Shown here: positions 11,998 through 24,357 of the stretch, one piece after another | How the letters are laid out: each line of letters begins with the position of its first letter | Position numbering within the stretch: the stretch's first letter is position 1 | Translations under genes and position numbers: made by a program | The notes under the pieces: generated by a model | The model's database searches: none | The model's input: the letters and a program-made list of their open reading frames with translations, nothing else | What the model was told of the DNA's origin: nothing | DNA from: Lenzites betulinus | Taxonomy: Eukaryota; Basidiomycota; Agaricomycetes; Polyporales; Polyporaceae | Assembly (NCBI GenBank): GCA_022264855.1 | Contig: JABYQU010000009.1 | Span: 620,001-684,000, forward strand | Direction of reading: 5' to 3' | DNA: 64,000 bases

Positions 11998-13549
11998 ATG
12001 GACGAAGGGAACCCCGAAGGCGACCACGACGTCGAGGGCGTAGTTCTCGGGAATCGCAACAGCATACCATCCTCCACCATCCCCCAACTCGGACGTCCGG
12101 GTGGATTTGACACGCCAACGACACTCGAAAGGCTTCCCATCGAGTTGATTACACAGATCGTCCGGGACGTCTGCAGCGATAAGAAAGCCCTCACAGCAAT
12201 TGCCTCGCTCAACAAGGCCTGGAGGGAGTTTTGCCTGCCCTATCTGTTCGAATGCATGGTGGTCAAGAGCCCGCAACCTGGCCAGCTCCTCAGGTTTCTC
12301 ATCTTCGCTGAGGGGCGCCCCCACATCCGCCCCCATATCAAGCACCTTATACTGTGCCCCTCAGGCCCACCATCGCCCGACAGGTACCTAGTGGTGGACT
12401 CCCTCGAGGTCATCAAGCGCATCTTAGCGTGCCTCCGGAGCCTCCAAGCTCTCACCCTCCGGCACGTCTGGTTCAGGGACTGCCAGGGACTCTCGGACGG
12501 ATTCGCTGACTCCCCGCAAGACCCAACGATCGTCCGCATTGACCGGGATGGGCCGTACCCGCTCAGCAGGCTTATCGTCGACGGCTGTCTTGCAGGCCCA
12601 TGGGGAACGCAGGGCGAATTCTACGGGCTGTTCGCGGGCGTCCTCACGCTGTTCCGAGTACGCATCGTATGGTTCCGGAGCTTCCGCACGCCGTTTCAAA
12701 TGCCGCGCGGAGTGGTGTTGCGGGAAATCATACGCAAGGACCCCCCGATGATTCATGGCGTAGAGCATCTCGTGTTGAAGCCTGCGCCGACGAGGGAGTT
12801 TACACGGGACATCGTGAATGCCTTACGAGCGAGGTTGGCGCCAGACACACTCCGCTCGATCGTCCTTGTGGAGGCCTCGAAGGTGCTGATCAGGGCGGTG
12901 GGTATACTCATCCAGGACAAGGCAAGAGGTGTGGCTGAGCTGTCGCTGGACGCCACCAAGATTGACGCTTCGTATCTCGAAAACACGCCGGGTATGTACG
13001 TCTGTCTGCTGCACAGGGCCCCATGTTTTGCGAGAAAATCCATATTGACGCTATACCATTTACTCAGTGTTCTGGAATGAACTGTGCATCTCGAGCTGTA
13101 CGAACCTTTCCTTCCTGACATTCCAAATCCTCATCGAGTGCACGAGGACTCCCGAGGACGCAGCAGTGTGCACAGGACAGGGGCTCTGTCATGCTTTGGC
13201 GTACCTTTTGGCCATCACGCCTCGCACCCTGCGCGGGCTTACCGTCCTCCTACAGATCAAGGGCACGGGCACTACACAACCTCAATCGCCTCCAAGACTT
13301 ACACCCGCGGAGCTGGGAAGTGTATCCGATTTTCACGCCATAGAGAGCGCACTACCCGCACCTGTGTTCCAGAAGCTCGAGCGCGTCTCAGTGAACGTGT
13401 TATTCCATGAACACAGTGAATTTCCGGCGGAGGAGCGAGCGCGCTGGCTAAAAGAGATTCCGAAGCTATTTCCGAGGCTGCAAGAACGCGGACTCCTCGT
13501 AGTTGCGGAAAGCCGGCCTCACGCGGTTGCTCTGGAAGGTGTTAAGTAG
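11998..13549 (+). CDS. F-box-like protein
   Basis: Two exons (11998-12991 and 13068-13549) give about 491 residues. The F-box lies near residues 40-90: LERLPIELITQIVRDVC followed by ASLNKAWREFCLPYLFE. That is the L-P-x-E-L-x-x-x-I pattern plus the downstream x-x-x-W-R-x-x-x-x-P-x-L-(F/Y) helix seen in Agaricomycete F-box proteins. The remaining 400 residues are leucine-rich but without clear repeat spacing (KHLILCPSG, LRSLQALTLRHVWFRD). F-box proteins recruit substrates to SCF ubiquitin ligases; the target here is unknown. The family is strongly expanded in mushrooms, and a possible decayed copy lies just downstream. Confidence 0.8.
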
Positions 13550-13639
13550 GTCTGGCATATTGTAATGTAGGAAGCTGTATACGTATATGTCTGGGTTCTT
13601 GTCATTTTCGCCTCAGGGTGCATGCCAGTGGAAGTACTA

Positions 13640-14092
13640 CGTGATGTCGCCTGCCCTCTCCAAGCTCCTTGAACTATGGGAAAGCCACACCAATTTCAGC
13701 GATTCTATCATTATCAGAGTACTCACTTGTACGTCCTAGCGATGATGATCGTGGTCGAGAAACGTCGAACGTCAAGTTGAAGCCGTCGTCGATCCTGCAG
13801 CGCACAATTGGGCGCTTACAAGGTACATCAGCACACGTGATCGTGGAGAGGCGCTCACCTCGCGTCCTGAGCCACTCCCGTCTCCAGCTGCTCTTTCACA
13901 TCTCGACGCGCGCGTCCTGCACAAATTGATCTCGTCCTTCTCCTTGCTGGTCTATTTTTCTCACTATCGTTCAAGGGAAGCCCGGAGCTCAAATTGGTAC
14001 CTCTTGTCCGACAGAACTCTCGCTATCTGGCTAGGAATCTGTCGAGCATCATCAACGCGTTCCCGAGGTTGCGCTGGTGAGTACTTCCACGT
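13640..14092 (+). pseudogene. possible F-box family relic
   Basis: Two coding-like patches sit downstream of the F-box gene: LSKLLELWESHTNFSDSIII near 13650-13715, and LARNLSSIINAFPRLRW near 14015-14090, the latter resembling the PKLFPRL segment close to the C-terminus of the neighbouring F-box protein. No F-box or continuous frame links them. A tandem duplicate that has decayed is the simplest reading, but the similarity is short. Confidence 0.25.
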
Positions 14093-14705
14093 CGGTAGTC
14101 ATGGAGGAGCGGTTAAGGCATGCCAATGTCTATGCGTATGGACTGGACGCTGGGCGACTTATGGGGAGCTTTGTGCAATCAAGCGTGCCCGGAGAGCCGC
14201 CGCAGAATCAAGCGATCCTTTAGTCTCGAGTCCTTCGATCTTGCAGGACGTCTCTTGTGGACGTGGACAACCTTAATGGACGGGAATGAGAGAAGGCGCC
14301 GGGCTTCGGCGCGAGGGACATGTCCGCGAAGTGTCTGTGGCGATTGCCCGGTCAGATTCAAGCACCCGGATCATGCCAGAGAGTGCTGCATCATCCCCGT
14401 GCATCTTGCTAAGCATTCATATCGCATTTGAGGGCCCAATATTAGTATCATAAGTGCTTGGTGCATTTTAAATGTATACAAGCTTGTCGTGCGCAATATG
14501 CGTGTACTCATTTCACGGATCGATAAATGCGGTGACCATGAAACTGATAGCCGTCCCTCCAGCTCGCTACATGAATCCGTGGCCATCTGCTTCATACTCC
14601 GTATTGGACCGGAGGAAATATCTTCAGCCACATCCTCCTTATTCAAGCAGTATTCCCCATCCGAACCTTCCTGGACTTCATACAACACAATCGGCAACTC
14701 ACGAC

Positions 14706-17684
14706 ATGGAAGCGCAACCTCCACAACCGCCGTATGATCCTTCGCCGTTTCAAGAAGTCATGACTGTGTTCATTACGGCGCTCGACAAGATTGACAACCA
14801 CCTCTCTACCAGGCTGAACCGTATGGAGGCTGCGTTTGGCGGCATGGCCAAAGTCGCCGCCGAGGCGTTGCAAGTGGCTAATACCGCCAGGCAGGAGACG
14901 AAGGATGGCCTCGAGCGCTTGCACACGGGGACCTTGAACGCGGCGAAGTGTACCCTCGCCAGCACGGAGAAGATTGAAATGATGCTGGGCGACTTGAGTG
15001 AGGATCCAGATGCTGATAGGGATGCAGAGCATCAAAGTGCGACCGTTTTCGGTCGACTGCGGCAACTGGAGCGTGCAGTGATCGAGCTGTCGGAGAGCGT
15101 GAGCGACCCAGATGCAGCGCGTGAGTTTATTACTGTTGTACGCGAAAACGCCCTCTCATCATTGTCAGGTCCGATAATCGTGCGGCATGAAGCAGGAGTG
15201 AACACGATCTCGGAAAAACGTGCGTTCGTCGATACCGAAGTGGACGCAGTCTCGCCCGATCCGGTCGTCGATCGTGTAGACGCGAGCGTACAAGTCAATA
15301 CGCCAGTCCATAGGCCCCCCAGCTCCGTAGGACATGTCATCAGTCATGCTGGAGCGTCTGGAGGATCTCAGCCTAAATACATCCACTTCGCGACACCTGC
15401 GCGAGTCCCACTCTCCCCGTTTGCAGTACAACCGCTTACGGCAGCCCGGCGAGGCCGAGTAACTGCACGTACGAGCAGCACTAGTGGTGCGTTGTCAATA
15501 CCGTATGATCGATGCGTCGCATGTTCTGAGCCCGCTGCATATTGTAGACATATCAAGCACGAGCAATAGCAAGCTGCCGACACCTCTCAGAAATATTAGT
15601 TCTCCAATCCCTATTGAACGTATTGAGACCCCCGTTTCCATCCAAACAGCATCCGAAGGCCGCGCAAGCTCGGTTTTTGAAGAGCAAGAGATCTTGGATA
15701 CGCTGGGCGCAGATGACCATGACAGTGCGTCTCAAGGTCCTCCTAGCCCTCCGCCTGTGGCTTCGCAGACGCCACCGTCAGCAATCCCTCAGGCGCCACC
15801 AGCCGCTGCTCAACCGTCATCCATCGCCTCCATACTAAACGTCACGCCCCTACCACGACGGAGCCTCTTGACTCAGAATACGACCTTGGGGCCATCTAAC
15901 TCGATCAACAGCGCGTCGCCCCCTTCCGCTCCCGCCCCTGCTGCGTCGTCACAGAACGCAAGCCAATCTCCTCCCAAGACCACTGTCCCGATCCCCCGGC
16001 GCACAACGAGCCAATTGAGACCTGCAGCCACAGCGACAGCCCCTCCGGCAGAGCCATCCACAAGTGCAGCATCGCCAAGAGCAGCCCCCGCCTCGGCGTC
16101 GGTGTCGACATCCACGCCCGCATCGTCTTCACCCACTCGCATTCCGCAGCGCGTTATGGTCCCGCTTCCTCGCGGGTACGGCAGGCCCCACCAGGAGTCT
16201 TTATCAACTGTCTCGCAGCAATCCCCAACCCGTGGCCGGGCGTTCTCGCTATCGTCCGACTCGCTCTCGTCGCTCTCGTCTCTCTCCACGCCACCGCAGT
16301 CGCAAAACAAACCTCAAGCACAGGGTGCCGGTGGGAGTCAGAGCCAGCCAGCGAAGCGTGCAACGACGCGCGGTCAGGCATCGGCGTCATCGGCAAGTGT
16401 GGCCGAGTCGCATAGCCAGAGCGTCGCGCCCTCCCAAGGCCGCAAGCGGGCGAAGGGCACGGCTACGAGCGCAAGCGCGCGCGTGAAAAAAGAAAAGAGC
16501 GAGTCCACTGCGGCGGCGCGACCTGCGAAGAGGCGCAAGACCACAGCGGCCGACAGCCTCGCCATCGAGATCGACGACAATGACGATTTGGACTACCGAC
16601 CGTCGAACGCAACATCGCGCGGTGGAAAGGGTGGGCGCGGAGGAGTACGCGGGCGCGGCAATGGCGGCGGGCCAAGCGCCACGCGCAAGTCTGGTGTAGG
16701 TCCAGGGCCCGCGCCCTCGACGGCAGTAGGGGCCAAGCGGGCTGCTGGCGATGTCGGCGCGAACAAAGGTAAGACGAAGAAGTACGAGCCACCGCGGGTC
16801 GGCACCGACTGCGCGTGGCCAGGGAAGATCGACGGCGACGACGCATACCAGCGCGAGGTGCGTGGTTCTCTTGCCTATCGGAAGCGATTGCATACGCCGG
16901 AGATTGACGATCGGATGCGGAAGTTTGTGCAATGCGATAAGTAAGTGCGACTTCAATTAAGGACTGATATTGGGAGCTAGAACTGACGCAAACGGCAGCT
17001 GCGAAGCCTGGTACCACTTTGGGTGCGTGGGCATGGAAGTGAACGATCCGCGTCTCGAGCCGGACGCGGAGTTCGTCTGTCCACCATGTGGAAGCTCCGA
17101 GTACGTTACTTCTCGTCTCGTCTCTTCCGCACACATTCCGCTGACGTGCTTCTCACAGTGCAATTCGTATGTTTTGATTTCTCCCGCGCGGGCATGGCCG
17201 CAGTTCGCTGATCATCCGAAAATTACCCGGGTGCAATGTTACAGACGAACAGCGTCAAGGATTGCGCTTCCAAGAAGCCGCATGCGCACGTCCGGACTGC
17301 GAGCGCGCGGGCCTCGCGGAGGAGACCAACGAATACTTCGTCGAGCGCATTATTGGGCGGCGCCCGTACGATGCTGACCTTGCCGACGGCTTGAAGGAGC
17401 CCACCCGTTTCCTCTGGCTCGTCAAGTGGGACGGGTGCGTCTTATTTTTCTCCGCCACTTGTTCTCATAGCTCGTCGGAGCGCGTTCTCATGCTGTGATG
17501 TTGACCGACATTTCCCCGCTGCAGGTGGAAGGCGGACTTCGCCTCGTGGCAAGAGCGCGGGCATCTGGGCGACTGCGCGCGGTTCATCGAGGAGTTCGAG
17601 CAAGCGGCGGAGATCGAGGGCCGCAACCTCGAGCAGCTCGACAAAGTCGTCGTGCTCAACGAAGGCCTCGCCGCCGGATGGTAA
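14706..17684 (+). CDS. PHD-finger/chromodomain protein
   Basis: Six exons (14706-15486, 15548-16940, 16999-17100, 17159-17166, 17245-17434, 17525-17684) give about 877 residues in one frame. Residues 20-110 are helical and probably coiled coil. Then comes a long Ser/Pro/Thr/Ala-rich disordered region with basic patches that could be nuclear localisation signals (RPAKRRKTTA, SQGRKRAKG). A PHD-like segment reads FVQCDNCEAWYHFGC and FVCPPC, but the first Cys pair of a canonical C4HC3 finger is not evident. The C-terminus is a chromodomain: EYFVERIIG, FLWLVKWDGWKADFASW and an acidic terminal helix. Such proteins bind methylated histone tails and act in the nucleus. The fourth exon is only 8 nt and is needed to keep the frame between the PHD and chromo parts. 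Confidence 0.82.
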
Positions 17685-18945
17685 CGCAATCCCTCAGTAT
17701 CCGTGCGCGTGCGTTAAACATATTGTCTCCATATAGAGGAGGCTCTTGGGGTCGCGTCATTGGTCGCGTCATATATTATCCTACATAGTTCCTACTAGTC
17801 GTTCTCGTTGTTACTGTTCGCGCTTGCTATCGTAGCTCTGATGCTTGTTATTGCCCCCTTCTTTGTAGCATATATAGTGGATCGTACTTGCAAGATATTG
17901 GAGATCTCTTGAATGTTCGAACAATTGCGACGCCTGCAAATGAGAATCGCCGAGCCTCGTAGTGTGTACAGAAATACGCGCTCTCGAGTGTTGGTAGGCC
18001 ATAATTGAAGCTATACTACGAAGCAGTTCTTACGATCAAAGGAGACACAAAATCTACAAATTGTTCATCTCGACTTCATTTTATTGCGCTCAGCGCATGT
18101 CATGCCAGATGATACATCGAATAGTAACAGAACACGTGCGATGCGGGTATAGACGACAGAGCGTGGGTGAGCGTGTATAACGGGAAACATATACGAATTT
18201 GAGTAAAGGAGAAATCGAGTGGATCATAGTGAGTAGTGGATCGCAGATAAAGGGCGCATATGAGATGGTATCGCAAGGGGATGCATACGAGATGGGAGAC
18301 GTGCAAAGCAAGGTAACACAATGAGGAGTGGAGACTGGTGTGCAGAAACGTTGAGAGACAGATGAGGGGCGGGAAGGAGAGATGGGAGACGGAAAGTTAG
18401 AAATGAGCTTAAGTAAGAAATTATAAGAACCCATCCACACCACGGGGATCCTGCCACGGTGGCGGGGCACGCCAGTCCATCGCCGAGGTCATCAAGAGGA
18501 AGCGGCGGGGCGCCCCCGAGCAGCACCGAGCTAGGGCAAGACCGACGTCGACAGCGCCGAGAGGAGGCGGGCGGAGGGTGGAGAGGCTGGAGGCGGAAAA
18601 GGGGATGGAGGCGGCGAAGGATGGCGGGGAAGTAGTGGGCGGATGATGGAGAGGCGCGGGGTGGAAGGGGGTATGTGACCGCGCGTGGTGAGAGTTGTCT
18701 GCTCATTCCAGCGTGTTTTGGAGCGCGAAGGAGGCGCCTAGTATCGCGCGTGTGAGGGGATACCAATGCGGCGTCGGGCTGGTCATAAACATCTGATTCG
18801 TCTTCGATATTGCGTGAGGGGTCTCGGTTTCAGGGCTGATACTGAAGGTCAGTGCCGTACTACCCCACGTCGATGATACAATCATACATTCAGAATATGC
18901 ACTGGTATTGATGCGTGATGATAGACTCAATAAGCCTTAAGGTGT
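17685..18945. other. intergenic with a coding-like minus-strand stretch
   Basis: On the minus strand, about 18930-18705 reads a 75-residue frame including TNQMFMTSPTPHWYPLTRAI. Further on, another open frame ends at about 18433 with MDWRAPPPWQDPRGVDGFL and TAA, which has the look of a genuine Trp/Pro-rich C-terminus. They may be distal exons of the 18946-20076 gene by alternative splicing, or a separate small gene. No domain is recognised. Confidence 0.3.
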
Positions 18946-20076
18946 TCAGCTGATATTTAGCCTAACGGTTGACCCTTTGGGGGCGAGTCTAAAAAACCTG
19001 TGCACCATTTCATTGCGGTCTCCTCGCGAGTCACGCTCTTCCGGATCTGTCGGGCTGCGTGAAGGTGACTTTCTTAATTTCATGTTGTTGGTGGTATGTA
19101 CCTGCGCCTCGGCCGTGGCCTCCACGCTCGTGGTATGCCCCTGAGGTATGATAAGGTCCACCGGCGTGTCAGGGAGCTTGTCGGTGGCTGCCGCATGTTC
19201 TGCTGCATTCTCCGCATCAGCCCCGCCCCTGCGTGCCTCAGTATCGCGCTTCACTTCTAGTGTGCCGGTGGCGCTAGTGATCTCCTGGGCGAGCTCGATA
19301 TCCTGGACAGGAGGGGCACTCGATTCGTCCGGGGCCGGGGTTGTGAACGTCGACGATACGGCAGTGGACCTGTCCCAGCCAGACGACGTCGAGGAGGAGC
19401 CAGTAGGGGAGGCGGGTGAAGTGATTGGGTGAGGGGCGGCAGGGGGGGCACCAGAGACAGCGGGAGGCAAGGGAGGAGAGACAGCGCGAGGCGAGGGAGG
19501 AGAGACGGCGGGAGGCGGGGCGGAAGGGAGGTCGGGAGGGAGGTCGGGAGTCTGGAACTCATCGACGGCCGAGATAGATGCGAGGGGTGGCGTCACCGTA
19601 CTATGCCGATCCCCGCTTACAAGCAGGCTGTCCACAAACTCGTCGATGTCTTTGCGAAGTTCCTCGCAGCGCCGCGCGATCTCCCGATACGTGGACGGGA
19701 GGTATCGCTCCCAATCCCACCAGCGAGTAGCATTCCAGGCGTCGTCGACATCTTGGGAAAGCAGGATTCGGCGCACCTCAAGGCTAGTCAGCGCGGAACG
19801 ACGATGGTTGGGCAATCAGTAACTCGAGGTGCGACGAGGGATGGAAGGACGGGAATGCACTCACTCCCCGAGCCTCTCACGTTGATCGCCATTAATGACC
19901 AGCTCGCGAGCCTCAGCGAATGTGATGTTGATCTTCTCCAGATGGTCATGCGGATAGTGAGAGACGACCGCTTTACGGACTTCGTGAAGTCCCGACTTGA
20001 TCACCGTGAACGTAGCCCAGATGGTGAGGGCTAAACTCGCGTTATTGAGGCTGTTACCTGACTGTGCGTTTCCCAT
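18946..20076 (-). CDS. uncharacterised protein with N-terminal MGNAQSGNS and Pro/Ser-rich middle
   Basis: Two exons are joined by an intron near 19808-19865. The N-terminus MGNAQSGNSLNNASLALTIW fits an N-myristoylation consensus (Gly2, Ser6) followed by a hydrophobic helix. A helical segment follows (LHEVRKAVVSHYPHDHLEK). After the intron comes LEVRRILLSQDVDDAWNATR, then a Pro/Ser/Ala-rich low-complexity stretch (PPLPPAVSGAPPAAPHP) and a charged tail ending GSTVRLNIS. I do not recognise the family. The lipid-anchor signal plus disordered tail suggests a membrane-associated scaffold, but that is inference only. The coding-like stretch downstream may mean the true 3' end differs. Confidence 0.6.
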
Positions 20077-23000
20077 TGTCGAGACAGCAGAGTAGTGTCG
20101 GGCCTCGGGGGTGACAAGGAATGGGGGATGGCATGCTCCCCCGCTCCTGCTCGACGTACTTATATGTGTGTACTAGCACGGTGACGTATGCGCTTGCCTG
20201 TGCAGCTTGCGTGCTCAAGGACGTGGTTCTCACGGCGCTGAGGCATTGTTAGCGGAGACATGCCGACCGAGCTAGAGCATGCTGCGGACCTCATTGAGCT
20301 TCCTGCAGAAGACGAATGAGAGGAAAAGCGCACCAATCATATGTTCGAGCCGTAGCTGAGATCTTCTGGCGCACAGCCCACAATTCGTGTATCCAGTCAG
20401 CGGGTTTGAGAATCGGAGATCAGGACCCTGTGCTGGTACCCGGGAGTACGTATTCGAGGGCCGCAACTGCACGCGTCCGGACGGCGGGCAAATGCGTTAC
20501 CGATCGAATGTGGCTACACCCATGTACACTGCCAGATGATTTTGTCAATATGCCGATCCGGATCAGCGGAAGTGGCAGTAAACCATACCTCGATTAATCT
20601 TATACCACGGAGGAGGCTACCGCGAGCACTGCAACGCCCGCCGATTCCTCTCGCTGCCGATTCGCCCGCGGCAATCTGCAGCATGCCGCCGATGAGTACA
20701 CAAGTTGTACCACTTTATCACTCGCTGGGTACGCTCCGTCACAACTTACGAATGTGAAGACACGCTAGCCACAGCCCCTTCCGCCCCGTCACTGATCTAG
20801 AATGAGGGATCCCCTTGTCGTTCGTCGCAAGATTGACGCTGAGAGGGAGGGACCGGATGATGACTGGACGACCCTACCCAGTTCCATTCCCTTTGAGGTA
20901 GCAAGGTAGCGCACACGCGCCGGAGGACTTCTGCTGTTCATTTCATTGTAACTCCGCATGCGAGAAGTGAGGAAGCGTATGGTCACGATACGAGCACTTG
21001 AGAGGCAGGAATAGCGTGGAGGGATCCCGACGGAGGAACGTGTGATCGAGCCCGTCTGGAAGGCACCTCAAGGCTCCTATCGGTGCGTCCGCCAGATCTC
21101 CACAGTATCTGCGCACGGAGAGACGCCTGCAGAAAATTGGGTTGAGTGAAATGCGCAAATTCTCCGACATTGACAAAGAGGCAGACTCACCGCCGTTGAG
21201 CGGTATGCACCTGAGGACCCCGGCGAAGGTACGACTGTATTCCCACCGGCGATAATGCCACATTCGGGTACGAGCGTGGTCGTGGGATCGATGTCAGCCT
21301 CAGGTAGATGTGCCCGCCGTTCTGTACGACACGCGACAGGGCGAGGTCGGCGAGGTCGCCGGAACGAAGGCTACTAGAGTAGGCCCTGACAGAAGCCTGC
21401 TGCTCGGCTGGACATCGAACGCCCGACGCCCGTGGCCTTCAAGTCCATGGACCCGGCTGGCCCCGAGTCCCCCCTGACGCGGCGCAAGACGCCGCGGAAG
21501 GGCGAAGATAAGCACATCGTCCCGCCCCTTGCAACAATCTACCTCAGGCTATTCCCTCATCGCATGTTAGCATGTCGTCTTGTATGCGTAATACGCGGAC
21601 GACGTGACGGCACGTCGCATGGAACGAGAGGGGTAGGAGGCTGGCAGCAATTGGGCATGCGGCGTCCGCACAAGTGAGACGAGGAGTTAACGCTGTCACC
21701 GACGGGCGTACATGCGTTGGGGCGGACGGGATCCCGACGACGTGTAAAGGTTCCTGGGGACGCGTGTAAGCATGGCACAATCGGAGACCGGAGAGCCCAG
21801 CAAAAAGGGACATACGCAATGGTTCGAGTGATACACGCTCCTTCGAAGCACGGAACGGCACACCGAAATGAATTCGATCTGACCATGGCACACAAACTCA
21901 CCTTATTCGCCGCCGGATGTGCGTTTAGATCCGAGAGGACTACGTCCCCCTTACGATTGCATCGGAGGGAAGCACTCTCTGTAGGCCCCCACGCACGCTG
22001 CACGCCGCACGTCCACCGGGAGAAGATCGCCATCTGAAACCAGCACGATGAAGCCTAGCAACATGAGTTGTCCGGATCCAACAGCCACGTCTCGCGAGAC
22101 ACTGAGAGGTCAGATCCTTAGTACGCACGATATCACTACTGCTTGCGGTAGAGCGGTATGTTGTTGTGTTTTGCGACGACCGAGACGACTCACAGATGTC
22201 CGTGCGCCATTCCACGACTCCCATGCACTGATATGCAAAGAGTGTGGATATCGCTGATCAATGTGTTTCTTAGACCGTCGGAGAGACGATCTAGGGATCC
22301 ATCTTGCTGTCTAAAAGGCAGTTGAAGAACCCTTGTTCGTCCGTAGGTGGTGGTGATGAGCATTGAGCATAGATTAGAAGGAGGAAGGAGCTTCAACTTC
22401 CTCCGGCGCAAGCATAGGGTTAGGGTTTTTGCGCGAGGATTCCGCATGTACCCACTGCAACATCCCAACATCTCCACATCTTCGCAACCATGCTGCACTG
22501 CACCACCCCCGGACCCCAACGCCGGCCATGTCTACATCTGGTTGCGTGCTGGATGCAGCTGGAGGTAGGGGGGTGCACCGACCCCCGATTTACCTCGGAG
22601 GCCATATGCTCTCTAGTACCGACTGGCAGGCAGTCGGCCCGGTGCGTCGCTCTCTTGTCTTGTCCCTGCAAGAGACCGCACACTGCACTAGGACGGGACT
22701 GGCGGCGCATTGGATGCACCAGCGGAACCAACACCGCCATAAACGGCCCTGACGAGCCTGCATCAGTGTCCGCCCAGGCGCGGTCCATGGTCCGTGCATT
22801 CTCCGAGTGCTCGTATTGGCGAGGAAGCAGACCGGGCCGCCTTGGATGCAGAGCTGCAGCACCGTCTTCTCGACAATGATGTGCGTCTGGTGCATGCCGA
22901 GGCCGAAGGAACGTCTACGCCGCGGCCCCGATGAGCGGGTACGAAGAAGGGGCAGGGCCCACCGTACGAGGTTCATGGGGCCCGGGAGTGCACCGGGGTA

Positions 23001-24357
23001 GGCGCAATGCCTCGAAACTATGGATCGACCATTGGTGTACGATTCTGTGTGAGATGATCAACATGCGTAGAGCACGAGGGAATGGAATTGAGGACTCGCT
23101 GAGCGCTCAGCGCTCAGGCCTCAGGTCCGACGAGCGCGGGGAACGAACGTAAGAACGCACGGACTTTCTGTTGGCGGCGCCTTGCTATGCACGAGATGCC
23201 TTCACCACCATTCCGGCTTCCTTCACAAAAATACAATTCTGTATCCGATGATGAGAAAATAAGTCTCACAGTGAGAGTGAATGGCGTACTCAAGTGCGCA
23301 TCGTACCACGCCCGACGGTCTCCGGTGAGTAGTCGGGTGCATGCTCGAGTGTTTTGAGAGTACCCTCCGGCGCTGTACCTCAATATCGAGGACCGCTCAC
23401 ACGCGGCCCAGACGTGGCGCACATGTCCCTGGTGAAGGACTTCGGCGAAGCCATCCGGGTCGACTTGGCCAACGTGTGCGAATTTAGAGTTCCTTTCAAG
23501 GACGAGAAGTCAGCACAGACGGGGGGATAACGTCCGAGCATCAGACGCACCGCACGGGGCTGAGCAAGAAGAAGTGGCGACGCCAAGCTGCGCAGGCTCA
23601 GAGGCGCGTCATCTCCGCATGATCTCCCTCGATGGATCTTCTCGTCCATGCACATGTTGTTATTCTGGGGTTTCGCTCGAGGATTTGGGGGTGCCTAGAG
23701 TCGGCGTACCTGCTGGTGTGTGAAATTTGAGGCCACGCTCGCTTTTCTCCGGTACAGAAGCGCGGCGCACACATTCGAGGCCTTCGCACCCGCGCACGGA
23801 GCGCTTCGAGCAGTTCGGAAGATGCCCCGCTCTCTTCTTCTTCCCTGCTACCGTGCGAGAGACTCTGTTCTGTGACTGGTGTTCAGCGGAGCTGCGAGAA
23901 CCACCCGCCGGGCTGCCAGTGGGTCGGAGGCGGAAGGAAGGACATACCTTGGGGTCTTAGAACACCGTGAGGTTCTCGGGTTCCATTCGCTCGATGCCGA
24001 CAGCGGACGATTGGCCAAGATCCCCGACATGAGCCTCGATGTCTTGGCTGCAGTTGAGGTGGGAATCTCGATGTCAGTAGAAGAGCAGGGCGGAGGGGTA
24101 GGTGGCTAAACGGCGGGAGAAGGCAACGATCTCACGTAAAATGAGAGGGCAGAGCGCACAGGAATCATAAAAAGCACCGAGTCAGTGAAGGAATAGTGAA
24201 GGGATGTGGCGCGAAAGTCTTATAATTATGTAACTTCCACAACATCTTCGTAGCCTACAATCCACTATGTCATGAGCACCTATGCAGCCAAGCAAAAATA
24301 CAAAGCACCAAAGCACCGCAGAGCGAAAAGCGCACGCCGCTAGCGGCGAGCACGACC
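20077..24357. other. gene-poor region of about 4.3 kb
   Basis: No intact gene is recognised. Reading frames are short, overlap on both strands and lack domains. Two patches on the plus strand look coding-like: 23395-23530 (HMSLVKDFGEAIRVDLANV) and 23950-24060 (RLAKIPDMSLDVLAAVE, which resembles the start of an F-box). They could be relics of decayed genes. No transposase, reverse transcriptase, LTR or inverted repeat was found by eye. Confidence 0.4.

Noticed and set aside
15873..16956. Long minus-strand open frames opposite the PHD-chromo gene
   Set aside because: They are mirror frames of a GC-rich, Ser/Pro/Ala-coding exon with biased codons; they lack any domain and the plus-strand product is convincing.
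22416..22427. Telomere-like AGGGTTAGGGTT
   Set aside because: Only two units are present, far too few for a telomere or a clear interstitial telomeric tract.
22420..22980. Overlapping frames of 100-130 residues on both strands
   Set aside because: Composition is Cys/Arg/Thr-rich in all frames, with no splice signals or domain; consistent with GC-rich noncoding DNA.
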